The position numbers and the translations under genes are program-made. Shown piece after piece: positions 32,059 through 42,366 of a stretch of 64,000 bases of DNA (the stretch's first letter is position 1; every line of letters begins with the position of its first letter). The DNA comes from Cliona cf. orientalis. Lineage: Eukaryota; Porifera; Demospongiae; Clionaida; Clionaidae. The DNA is taken from positions 34,519,235 through 34,583,234 of the forward strand of contig OZ005689.1 in assembly GCA_963930775.1 (NCBI GenBank). The letters run 5' to 3'. The notes under the pieces are model-generated. The model was not told the origin of the DNA. It made no database searches and saw nothing but the letters and a program-made list of their open reading frames with translations.

Positions 32059-34519
32059 ATTATTGACATAAAATACAATTACTCCAAGATGATTGTGGAT
32101 TCATGGACCACTTCATGCATGCAGTCTTCGACCCCTTTCCAGTGCCCTTCCAGTTCTCTTGTGCATATTCACAAGCACACTGATGCTGTACCATGGGCGG
32201 TAAGTCACGTGCACAAACTTCAGGTGTTATGATCCACCGATGTACTCATACACACTCGCTCGCTCATCCCTCACCACTGACTCCATGATTACTTACAACC
32301 CCTACGCTACTTTAGCTACTCTTACCTCCATCGGCTGCTTGTCCAGTAAGTTCAAATCGTGGTAGAAATAGCAGGTTGGCGAGCAGTCGGCTTGCGATCG
32401 AACTTACTTGTATAAACCAATAACAGAAGCGACGAATATTATTTCAAATCTAAAATTTATAACGAAACTTACTACGACTCTTCTTTGTCCAGATCGAGTT
32501 TCAAACTTGGGGAGCAACGTTTTGTTGACGTACCGCCCCAAAAGTGCCCGCCCTTATGTCACGCGCGTCAAACCCCTGCCCACGCGGTATAAACGCAATA
32601 ATTATCGCCGCCCGCGAAAGGGTTAATTCTAAGGTGTGAATCAAAATTCCGCTTCCTAGCATGCTCATATCAATGATTTGTCATGAATGTTTTCCTAGAG
32701 TCTCAAACATTACATTAAATTCTTTTTTTTTCTACTTAGTGTGTGATTAAGTCGTTGCGGTTAATAAGAATGCTTTGATGTGGGCAATTACCGGTCTTTT
32801 CTTTAGGGGTCACTTCCGGTCGCTAATTACACGCGCATAATCATCCCTGGCCGATTCTGGACATGCCCACCTTCGACCAAAAGTACTCGTATGGCCTCTT
32901 CGGCCACGCCCCCTCATGATTCGCTACTTGAATTAGCCAATCCTCACGCTCACGCCCACACAATTTAATGGTACCTTAATTCATGGATGACCAATAATAT
33001 TGTGCATACAGTGGAGTGACTGATCCAGGGATGATAGCTAGTTGCAAGTACTTTTTGGTGATATTAACATGGGTGTAGTTGGGGAGGGGGGAGGGCTTTG
33101 GGGGCTGAACAAAAATTTCCCCTCAAAAGTGACTTTTTATGACATTTTGAATAACGGCAGAAAAACTTTGCGCACAATCAACACCAAGTATTGATTGTAA
33201 TTTCCAGCTAGCATGCTAACAAAGTGATTAAAGCATGCTGCAGTGACTAAGCTTGCAAGGGCAAATTCATAAAATAAAACTTCAAGTAGCTATGTACAAT
33301 GACTGGTATCATATTTTATTCTCTGGATCAGCCATTAAACTTATGCTTGTACTATTGAAACAGGATAACTATGATATTATCAACATCGGAGATTAACTTT
33401 TTTTTTAGTAAAACAAATCGTGTGGATGGAGAATCTCACACTGACTGGTAAAGAAACACAATTGCACTTACAATGAGAGCAGTAAATGAACACCACTCAT
33501 TAGACAAACCACCTCTGACATCAAAAGCTCTGATCACATACTCTAAAGTAATCGTTTATGGAAAGGTTATCCAGACCTGGTTGATGACTAGAGCCAAGCG
33601 GTCGATCCCCTATAGAGTCACGTACTGTGAATATTCCAATGTCTCCTATAGGCTACTGCTCATGGGCATTAAGGCATGGGTCATTAATTTTATACTAAAT
33701 ATGCTGGCTACGTTTTCAATGCAGGTACAGAAATATAGAAGATATGACAACTTGCTAACAACAAAACATGATCATTACATGGCTCACAAACACAGCAGCA
33801 GAGTAATTAGCCCCACCCCAACTAATTAAATTAGTGTTTAATAATTATTACATCACCGATTTCTGTTCATATGATGAAAAGTGAGGACATTTTGCTAAAA
33901 TTAACACTTTCTCACACCTTTGGAGGCCAAAACTGACTGAATTGCCTCATTTTACATGCATTTTTCTATTTTGCAGAGGATAGGATCTCTGGGATAGGAT
34001 CTAAATGAAGAAGCTTACCGCCTGAATCTTGAAGCCAAGAGAAGCAGATTGGTGTAGATTTCATTGAGATACAACAAATTTTAGCCGCATCATTTTTACA
34101 TTGAAAATTGTCACCATGCTACCTATTCCTATATAAAAGTATACTGCCACTGCCTCAGCTGTGGTATAAATTTTATCATAACCCCTTCCGATCGAAATTT
34201 TCCCAAATTTACCGGTTGGGACATGAAGGGTTAACGTGTTGGGCGCGTTTTGAGCTAAAAATTAAAATTATTATTGCTGATCTAAGTGTCATTTGTAAGT
34301 TCTAGTACTTCACCTCAGAGTAACTGCTGCTACAGCTGGAGGTGTAAACGAGAAGATCAGCAATCGGAAGGAGTGTTGATGACTTTACCAGTACTTTTCA
34401 GTACAGTCTGATCGAGCTCCAACCTAATCTAGCCATTGAATACGCTTAGTGAGTAGTTCTCGGACGGCCAGCGCTCAGTGTTTTCAAGCTACTGCTACCT
34501 CAAGACTCCAGACAACGCT
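32059..34519. other. no gene recognised over about 2.4 kb
   Basis: Mostly AT-rich. A GC-richer patch lies at 32510-32630. A G-rich patch is at 33080-33115. Frames of 65-118 codons (for example 33473-33829) have no recognisable motif or biased composition. This is the best candidate for undisturbed host non-coding DNA. Confidence 0.4.
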
Positions 34520-34966
34520 ATGGTTAAGTTCCTAGTGTGTTTGTTCTTCATTGCGCATACGATACTGAGTCTGGGCGAGGCTGGCGGCAAGCAGACTCAG
34601 TGTGTTGCGATTGCGAGTGATGCCGAATCAGCCTCAACGATGACGTTTCAAGTAACCAAGTAAGTCACACCTAAACTTATGTATGCTTTCTCGCCTTAAA
34701 AATTGAATTTAATAGCTGCATGGCATTATGAAGTAGCCCAACACTAGCTATACAGGTAACTTACATTCACATTGCATGTGTATTTTCATAGCCGATTTCT
34801 TTGGGACCTGACAAACAACGAAATCTACTGCCCTCCTGATGACGTAGTGAAGGTGTGGATAGACAGGCTATCTGATATGCTGGGTGTAACTTTGTATTAC
34901 TCAAGAAGAGTCATCGACAGTATTGTTGCACGAGCCAACAAGCTACGACAGAATCGCGGAAACTAA
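34520..34966 (+). CDS. two-exon ORF with signal-peptide-like start
   Basis: Exon 1 (34520-34659) encodes MVKFLVCLFFIAHTILSLGE, a good hydrophobic signal-type segment, and ends at donor AA|GTAAGT. Exon 2 (34792-34966) follows an acceptor TTTTCATAG and keeps phase: FLWDLTNNEIYCPPDDVV then LSDMLGVTLYYSRRVID, stopping after 104 residues in total. The second exon resembles the start of the transposon-like protein that continues downstream in a shifted frame. So this may be a host first exon joined to element sequence, or the element's own first exon. Splicing is predicted only from the sites. Confidence 0.45.
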
Positions 34967-36872
34967 AAGGTGGCAGGCAAAGGAAGAGCTACTTTGAGAG
35001 GGTTTGGAACTTTCATGTTCAGTTGAGTGATGTCAAAACAATCCAGGATCTATCTGCTGAAAATAAGACAATAAAGAGTAAGGTAGAGGAACTACAACAG
35101 CAACTTGCTTCCAGTTCGAAACCCTTATTGCAAACACAGAAAGGATCAGATCAGCCTAGTAAACAAAAACGAAAGTGATCAGCATCACCAGGTGAATATT
35201 CAACAAGGCATCAGCGTCGCGTAAAAAAAACTCGTACAAGTGATTGTGCAGCATCCCTGAAATGGCTTGAACAAGGAGTAACACCTCTCAGTATCATTAT
35301 GCTAAACTCGAATGGTGTTCCTGAAACGATTACTCTCAGGTCTGATCATCTCGGTGAATATTCAGAAGATGAAAACATGGACAAGCAATATTCTGACAAA
35401 ATCACTATGGCACTTTATATCAAAGATAGGTATAGCATATCAGGTCAAGCATGTCACGAAATGGCCAGTATTTTCAAACAAATGCCACGGCATTATAGAC
35501 TAAAACAGCGTATAGCTGAATTGAACTCAATGTGGAACATATTCCCGACGCCAAATGGAATCGCTGGCGTTCAACAGTCTTTTAAAGAGAAACTGAAAGC
35601 AAGGGTTGAAAAGCTTGAGCGAGATACTCCTGATGATGCCTCTTTCAAAACCCTGAAAAAAAATACGAGTCAAACTTTCAGGAGATAGTACAAATATTGG
35701 TAAACGACTGCAGGTGGAAAACTTTACTTACTCTCTCTTAGACAAAGGAGATAGTGCGTACAGTTATGAAGGATGCCATCCATTAGGTATGTATAGAGCA
35801 CCAGAAAAATGTGAGTATCTAAAAGCAGCATTAGAAGACATAAAAGAAGTTGCAGAACTCACGATCAAAACTGAAACAAATGAGTACACTATTGAATACT
35901 ATCTCGGGGGTATTTGGAAATTCTCGCGCTAGTTAGTCTAGAATAATGATGCAAATGCCCCAAGGACCAGAGATATGACCCAACTACGAGATGATCTCTA
36001 GTAGATACCTCCCAAGGTGCAAGAACTCAGGAAAACGTTACTCATGCTAGTAAGACAACCAAGAGATTCAATGTAAGTAACAAACCGTGGTTTGAAAACA
36101 TTCCACTCACAAATGTGGTCATAGACAATCTTCATCTCTTTCTGAGGGTGTCTGATGTACTTACTGGTCTTATTATAGAACTAAAGCGTCAGGATGCTAT
36201 AAAGTGCGTGCCTTTACTTCTTTCAGTATGGACAAGTACCCTCACTTAGTGCTTATCAATGGCTTGTTACTAGCTGTAGCATCTCCAAGTTCCAGTTTTA
36301 TGTAGGACAAACATCAAAGCAATTGAAGTGCAGGTCTTTAACTGGACCAGAGAAACTTAAGCTTTGGAATAGACTTCTACAACTCAAGATATTTTCTAAG
36401 GGTGCTAGTGATCTTAGCTCCTCAGATATTGAAAATTTTGAGGATGAAGCTTGTTCTTGGGGTCAACTTTTTATAAGTGTTTACCATGACTTCCACGTTA
36501 CGCCATACATACATGCTATACATGCTATGATAAATCATGTCTCAGAATTTGACGCTACATGGCAGCATATTACCGTTCACGCAATGGAGTCGAGAAAAGT
36601 ATAACGATGTCGTCACTAAGGACTATTTCAGATCTACTAACCACAAGGGGGAGAATGCTCTTCGTCAATTGATGGAAAAACAAAATCGATTAGAATACTC
36701 AAGAGATACAGGTGCTAGCAGGTCGAAACATCATCAGATTAAATGTTCTGTCAAACATTTGGTCATAACAGGCTTACATGTCCAAATGAGCGTTCGAAAT
36801 GTGGTCATATACCATACTGTTCACATCTCAATGATACAAAGAAACCAATATGTGATCAAGAAAATTAGACAG
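34792..36872 (+). pseudogene. unnamed transposon-like protein, broken
   Basis: After the CPPDDVVKVWIDRLSDMLG segment a coiled coil follows (VEELQQQLASSSK). The frame at 35299-35688 has YIKDRYSISGQACHEMASIF, MPRHYRLKQRIAELNSMWNI and FPTPNGIAGVQQ. Next come KLSGDSTNIGK and IEYYLGGIWKF. At 36323-36872 it shows LTGPEKLKLWNRLL, FISVYHDFHVTPYIHA, DYFRSTNHKGENAL and a C-terminal Cys/His segment in a shifted frame. I recall this order from uncharacterised multi-copy proteins of cnidarians and sponges. A transposase function is plausible (SGD and later acidic residues) but unproven. Four or more breaks. Confidence 0.5.
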
Positions 36873-37133
36873 TGACTTAACAATAATTTGTAGAAATCAT
36901 TGTTACTTACTAATTATGTATTTCTAATTAGTTAGCTACTTAAGTGTGTATATTGTTTCCCATTCATCCTTTATGCCATCCATCCTCACAAACTTGAAAA
37001 TAAGCATGTGTCCCACATTACACACTTCTTTCCCACTGGGAGTGTATTCTACATCTCTTCGCTTGTGAAGGTAGTAGCGGACAATCTCCAGATTGACGTA
37101 ACAAAAGTTAAGTCGGTCATTCACACAATAACA

Positions 37134-37936
37134 TACTGTATAGCTGGAAATATTGGCGGCAATTAAATTTGGCGGTCAAGCCCAGAATCGCTATTACAAG
37201 AATATTAGCGGATTTAAATTTGGCAGTTCGGTACGGGATCACCATATATATGTGACCGTCTCTCGAGTTTTATGTATGGTTGATAAGCTCTACCATAGAG
37301 CCAAGTTTCAGACCGACTATGCACTTCGTTATGGAGATACAGCGCTTTGTTTGTGATCGCACCACACCCCCAATAATCGAGAAATTACGGTCTAAAGGCG
37401 TTGCTATGCACGCGTATGGCATACTATGCATGACCCGGAAATCAATTAAATGGACCTGGGCAGAGCCATTCGAAATGAACGTAAAGATCGAGCAAGAGTT
37501 GAATTTCGTTGTTGACGAGACGATTGTTCTTAGAGATGCCCAAGAAGCTAAAAGGTGAGCGAACGTACAGTAGTTTAGCTGTATCTAGGTAGAGAATTCT
37601 AATTAGCGCCCATAGCAACGGCTCCGTGTACGGTAGCATTACAGAATAGGTAGGTCAAAATGAAGGCCTATTTCGCCTTTGTAACTTACGGTTAGCCTCT
37701 GTAGACGACGGCAAAGGTTAGTAGAACGGTTCTTTGGTATGTATGTGACAAAAACTCATTTTTTGACTTGAGGTACTAAAAACGCGCATTGCGCGAATAG
37801 CGCACGGATCCCATATGCCGGGTTTTGTCAGATACCGTCACATATATGCGAAGGAAATTTTGACGGATTTTAATTTGGCGGTTGTAATATAGACCGCCAA
37901 ATTTAATTCCCCGCCAAGTTTTCCGGCTTTACGGTA
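37134..37936. mobile_element. MITE family B, copy 2, itself carrying a family A insert
   Basis: The ends are TACTGTATAGC and the complement of TACCGTAAAGCC. Without the inserted family A element (37251-37842) it is about 211 bp. Its two halves match 3855-3999 on the other strand. It interrupts minus-strand coding sequence. Confidence 0.85.
37251..37842. mobile_element. MITE family A, copy 2 (592 bp), nested in family B
   Basis: The tips are TGTGACCG and CGGTCACA inside TATATA / TATATG, so the target is TA. Internal sequence matches the other A copies but the tips are more diverged, suggesting an older insertion. Confidence 0.85.
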
Positions 37937-38232
37937 AATAATAGAAAGCTACCATCTTACCCCTAACATGACTTGGAGAAACAGAAGGATCTAGGGTCTT
38001 CATTTCATTACAGAGGCATTTTACAACCTCTTGATTGTCCTAGTCAGTGAAACGTTTCCTGCACATTATGAAGATGGACCTCAAGCTACTTCACATTCTG
38101 CCACACCCATACAGTTTCATACAGGCATTCTTGGTGGGGAGTTCGTGGGGTTTATGCAAGCTAGGGGCCCTGGGGCTAGCCACAACCTACACATACAAGG
38201 TGTTATATAAATATTACTGTTATTGTACATCA

Positions 38233-38927
38233 TACCCCGTATAGCAGAAAATTTTCGAGGGTAGCAATTTTCGCAGATGTGGGATTTTGAACTTTTTCGC
38301 ATTTAATTTTCGAGGATTAGCTCTGAGACATAGCCACACCCCCAAATTGGATGCAATAAAAACCATACAACTCTTTTTTTCACACGTGCATGAAATTAAT
38401 AGCAGATAGTGTTAAACATGAGCTAACTATGTCTGAACTACGAAGCTGTGTTGTGGAGGTGATGATCCATGGCTACCACGAGCATCAAAGCATTTGGGAG
38501 GCTGAAGCTGGAGAAAATCTGACATGTATCCTAGAGCCCGGCAACATCCGTGACCCCTACGCTGTAGCTGTCACAAAACCCGAGTCTTCAACAATAGTTC
38601 ATGTCCCAAGAAAAATGTCAGCTATAAGTTCGCTCTCTCTTCGAAAAGGAGGCAGTATCTTTTGCCAAGTGAGTGACAGAAGACGCTACTCACAAGATTC
38701 ATCTTATTTTGCTTTGCAAAATACTTAAACAGAGCCATCTCGTTCCACGTTCAAGGTGCTAGTTTGCTAGCTAGAGAAGCAAAACGTGTCACGTGACGTA
38801 AACAGTGCTGGCTTACTATGTGGAAGTGGTCGTAAGTTTTGAAAATTTCGAGGTATAAAATTTCGCGGATTCACCCTAATCCGCGAAAGCAGCAAAAATA
38901 CCGTCGAAAATTCCCCGCTGTACGGTA
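38233..38927. mobile_element. family J TIR element carrying a HIRAN ORF (695 bp)
   Basis: The left end TACCCCGTATAGCAGAAAAT and the right end (complement) TACCGTACAGCGGGGAATTT are inverted over about 27 bases, with TA at both limits. A subterminal palindrome TTTCGCGGATT/AATCCGCGAAA lies at 38861-38888. Between them sits an intact 113-codon HIRAN-like ORF. A one-ended copy without the ORF is at 21432. Confidence 0.75.
38390..38728 (+). CDS. HIRAN-domain small protein
   Basis: The intact frame of 113 codons contains GYHEHQSIWEAEAGENLTCI, EPGNIRDPYAVAV, VPRKMSAISSLSLRKGGSI and a basic RRRYSQDSS end. The NxxDPYAV...VPRK pattern is that of HIRAN domains, which in HLTF-type proteins bind 3' DNA ends. 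From memory, stand-alone HIRAN ORFs of this form are multi-copy in sponge and cnidarian genomes. Its place inside a TIR element suggests the element carries or captured it. The likely start is ATG 38390, although an ATG about 13 codons later is possible. No other gene is in the element, so it would depend on a transposase elsewhere. Confidence 0.65.
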   Translation: MKLIADSVKHELTMSELRSCVVEVMIHGYHEHQSIWEAEAGENLTCILEPGNIRDPYAVAVTKPESSTIVHVPRKMSAISSLSLRKGGSIFCQVSDRRRYSQDSSYFALQNT

Positions 38928-39420
38928 CTACAGATTCTTGATAGGAATAAGGACACTACCACAGGCCCACATAAATCTCTTACTTGACTTCAAATCCATG
39001 AAAGTCATCCCCTTCCATTAGAGTGTGATAGACATCTCTCACTTCATGCTACATGCATGACAGTGACATTGTGTGGTACATACTTGAAATCTGACAAGCT
39101 ACGGTCACTTACACGAACTCTTGTAGGAATCTTTTTCTTAGCTCTCTCTACCGAGGAGTCTCCACTACTGCTAGGTGTGGTCATATCTTTTTGCTGTTCT
39201 ACTCTTTGCTATCCATTGAGTCGATTCGAGTAGAAAATTCAGCAATAGAGGAATTTGTTTTCCTCACTTCTTCCAAAATAAGCTTATTTGTTTTTATCGC
39301 TCAATGGAGTCCATTTAAACAGCTGTTGACGATTGAGTCCAGTAGTGTTAAGAGGTGTTTGCCCAGTACCCTTTTCTGGGCTGGAAGATTCACTTGAAAC
39401 TTCTGCTACTGTCACTCATA
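38928..39420 (-). pseudogene. minus-strand coding remnants
   Basis: Two stretches look coding on the minus strand: about 38928-39018 (GMTFMDLKSSKRFMWACG...) and about 39120-39410, which includes NRQQLFKWTP and a coiled-coil-like LEEVRKTNSSIAEFSTRIDS followed by a Ser-rich, basic linker. They may be upstream exons of the gene at 36936-38038. Frame changes are present and the family is not recognised. Confidence 0.35.
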
Positions 39421-39609
39421 TCCAGATAGCTGTAATAGCCATATATAAATTTATAATTAAATAACACACTCAGGCCTACAGAAATGACCAGGTTTTTGGC
39501 ATAATTAGAACTGCCACCGAATTATTTCGTATGAAAATACACACACGGGGATCATTCATGCATACCTAGGCCTAAAGCCCAGCACGTTCTGTCACGTGAT
39601 GTTTGGACC

Positions 39610-39690
39610 CCCATGCAGACCCTGGAAACTACTAACCCTGCTAACCATTTATACCCAGAACCCAATCTCTGATCCTTCTGAATCTCTGCT
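39610..39690. repeat. solo unit of the 12.1-kb minisatellite
   Basis: CAGACCCTGGAAACTACTAA followed by CCCTGCTAACCATTTATACC matches the right end of the array at 12110-12385. It shows that the array's end sequence is dispersed. Confidence 0.7.
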
Positions 39691-39847
39691 ATAGTTGATA
39701 ACATGCATGGAGGTCCATGGCCATATATTTCAGAGATACAAGAGCCGGGGTCCAAATATTTCGAAAAAATCTTTGAAAAATGGACCAGGGAAACAAAAAT
39801 ATATATATGAATAATATTATTATAAGGATGTCCTAAATGAACAATTA

Positions 39848-40601
39848 TTGTCCACCTTGCCGTCAGAGGTAATAGAGTGCCACGCTTCCGATAGTGATTG
39901 TTCGGGTGCTCTTTTGAACAAATTTCAAAGAACTAAACTAAATCAGAGCAAAAGTGCACCTTCACAAGTTTTGAAGCTAAAGTGTGGCGCTCGAGTAGTG
40001 TTTACCAGAAATATTGATGTAGCAGGTGGTGTTGTCAATGGTACTATTGGGACCGTAGAAAATATTCAGCCCAATTTAATCACTGTTAGACGTCTTAAAG
40101 ACAATAAGCTTATGTGCAAAACCCGTATTAAACACTATGGTGACTGTCTGTGGAATGCTATATCTAATTGTCTCTGTGGTGATGAGAGATACATGTACAG
40201 CTTGCGCGTACTAACTGCTTATGATTTCAAGGAGAGAATGGTTGCACAGCTTTGTGTGCAGTACCTTTGTGATATGGCTGGTGCTGATCGTAGATGGTCC
40301 GATTTGCTAAGAATTGCTATCACACCAACGGCGTGGGGGACAGACTTCCATGTATGTGTGATTTCAGTAGTTTTGAATAATTATTCCCATTTTCATGTTT
40401 ACGTCATTTGTATGTGAACAGGACAGAGTACCCAGTTATTACATTGATCCCTCATTAGATTTGACACAACTATCTGCTTATTTTCGTTCCCATGGTGAGA
40501 GATGTACAGCTCATCAGTTGCACTGGTCGGAAGAGCATGTTCAAAGCTTACTAAATGAAAGATGGATTAGAGATCCTATATGCATGTTTTTTTCATATTG
40601 A
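39848..40601 (+). pseudogene. PIF1-type helicase C-part fused to an OTU-like domain
   Basis: The first 189-codon frame has LKLKCGARVVFTRNIDVAGG and NGTIGTVENI, the SH3-like 2B region near the end of PIF1 helicases. It then runs without a stop into HYGDCLWNAISNCLCGDERY, an OTU-type start with Asp and Cys, then LLRIAITPTAWGTDFH. A 70-bp intron (40352-40421, GTATGT...CAG, phase 0) leads to VPSYYIDPSLDLTQLSAYFR and HQLHWSEEHVQSLLNERWI. The first frame begins inside the helicase, so the front is missing. The domain order differs from the two Helentrons, where OTU precedes Rep, so it represents another element family. The HW pair near the end may include the catalytic His. Confidence 0.6.
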
Positions 40602-40942
40602 CCATTTTGTGGGGTAATGTAATCCACAGAATCACATAAACAACAAATTCAAGTCCCCAACAGTAGGTGGTATCGTGAAAATTAATGGCTGCATTTAACT
40701 AACCATGAATATTAATATACGTATTGGTAGTCAATATAGTGGAATGTTAGCCATTTCTGTGGTGATTATGTGAATCTCTTGACTAATCCTGCATTGAATT
40801 TAGTCTTTCTGCAGATCACATACTCAACTGTTAGTGTTGTATATCGCTCACTACCCTATCATCGTTACCTTATCAAGATAAGTTATCTATTGTACTGTGA
40901 ATAGCATGGCAGGGTTAGATATTACCACTAGATATTCATATT

Positions 40943-41434
40943 ATGATCGCCAAATTATTGAACATAAGAGAATGCCTTATATACTCTCAAGTATCAACCG
41001 TGACCTTTGACGCTGTTTATTATGTGTTCTTACATAAAAAACAATTAGATTTTGGATCGGTATTAGGTACCGATAAAGGAATCATCTTGCCAGATAGTCT
41101 GCTCCTTAAAGTATTGCATGCACACACTAGAGCCGAGGTAATTACGGATTTCTGTGTATCGAGGCAGTTTGATAGTTTTGCCGAACTTGAATGGTATTTG
41201 GAGAACTATTGGCATTTAATGGACATGGGAGATTTTAATATGATAGGAGTTGAGATTCGGCAGGTATTGAACATCGCATGCCCCAGGGCTAGTCATTATG
41301 GAGCTGCAACCAGGAAGCAGGGATATAAGCTCCAATCCTTATGGGAGCACTATGGCGATGACTATGGAGTGTTTGGGTTTGAATATGATGATACCGATCC
41401 ACTTCCATGTTCCTTCCTAGTTTCCCACCCCTGA
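40943..41434 (+). CDS. 163-aa ORF of unknown function
   Basis: The frame is open from ATG 40943 and reads MIAKLLNIRECLIYSQV, GIILPDSLLLKVLHAHTRAE, FDSFAELEWYLENYWHLMDM and a Tyr/Asp/Gly-rich end. Composition is normal and not repeat-driven, which supports a real gene or exon. No transmembrane helix or zinc motif is seen. It follows the helicase-OTU fragment on the same strand by 340 bp and could belong to the same element. Nothing recognisable lies in 40602-40942. Confidence 0.4.
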   Translation: MIAKLLNIRECLIYSQVSTVTFDAVYYVFLHKKQLDFGSVLGTDKGIILPDSLLLKVLHAHTRAEVITDFCVSRQFDSFAELEWYLENYWHLMDMGDFNMIGVEIRQVLNIACPRASHYGAATRKQGYKLQSLWEHYGDDYGVFGFEYDDTDPLPCSFLVSHP

Positions 41435-41661
41435 ATAATGCTCCATCAAATTGGAGTACTGTTGATTTAGATCAACCATACTCTAGGGAATGTCCAATTA
41501 GGCCATGGGAAAGTGAGAGGATATGTAGGATTAAGTGACCTCACCGATAAATTCTTTAAAAGACATTGTTTACCCACATCTGAAGAGACATATGGATTAA
41601 ACTGTATTTACTTGCACTATCCACTTTTACTTTTATGCAGGATATAATCCGAGACAATAAT

Positions 41662-42081
41662 TGTGAGCGGATTTGAGAAAAGGGCCCACTTTGCGCAAAA
41701 CGCGAATTTTTGGCACTTTTCAAGCTGTCACCACACAAAAACTATAAGAGCCTTAGGCTTCTGGCTTGGTTTGTAAGCAGATCAGGCCTTCTACTGAATA
41801 TATCCAACGTTAGAGAGTCTGGCTAAGCTCCTGTCCAAAGCACTGAACGCTTGAAGTGAGGCATAAAACGGCCGATTTCGAACGCGATCGATACGCACGG
41901 GCGCCACGCCCATACCGGATGTGGGCGGGGCGCGAACTTTACAGCGAGTGTTGACTAATGATTGAAGAATGTTTGCTCCAAGTCTGAAGCTCATAGCTGT
42001 TACAGTTCAGAACTTATGCGCAATTTAAAACGAACTTTCGGAAAATGCGCGAAGTGGGCCCTTTTCTCAAATCCGCTCACA
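41662..42081. mobile_element. MITE family C, copy 2 (420 bp)
   Basis: The ends TGTGAGCGGATTTGAGAAAA and their complement enclose an interior colinear with 3435-3854. The same length in both copies suggests few indels. AATAAT/ATTATT flanks extend the inverted repeat. Confidence 0.8.
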
Positions 42082-42366
42082 ATTATTAACTATACGCACA
42101 CAGTTAAATAGTGTAAAGCAATATTTAATTTTTTTTCCGATTTGTGTATTGCTTTGTGTTTCCATCAGGTCAACACCAGCAAATTAAAGCACCACTGCAG
42201 GGGGTGTGCAGGAAAGCTAAAATATGTGGTGCAATGTGCAATACTGTACAAAGAACAATGGCAGCATTAAGTCTGGTGTTGCTCAATTTCTGATCTGCCA
42301 TTGAGCTGCCTGTTTTTAAAATAATTATACCCCCCCCCTGCAAAGCCTGCTATTACAGCTATTGTT

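Larger units (their letters stand above)
36936..38038 (-). pseudogene. exon of an unrecognised minus-strand gene, split by an insertion
   Basis: From a possible acceptor (CTAAG) at 38039, the minus strand reads DNQEVVKCLCNEMKTLDPS and HVRGKMVAFYY up to the edge of the family B element. On its other side the same phase continues with VNDRLNFCYVNLEIVRYYLH, YTPSGKEVCNVGHMLIF and a stop at 36936. The element thus sits in coding sequence. No domain is recognised. Both host and mobile origins are open. Confidence 0.45.

Noticed and set aside
32330-32640. Possible tRNA-like word AGTTCAAATCG and GC-rich patch
   Set aside because: No cloverleaf could be drawn around it.
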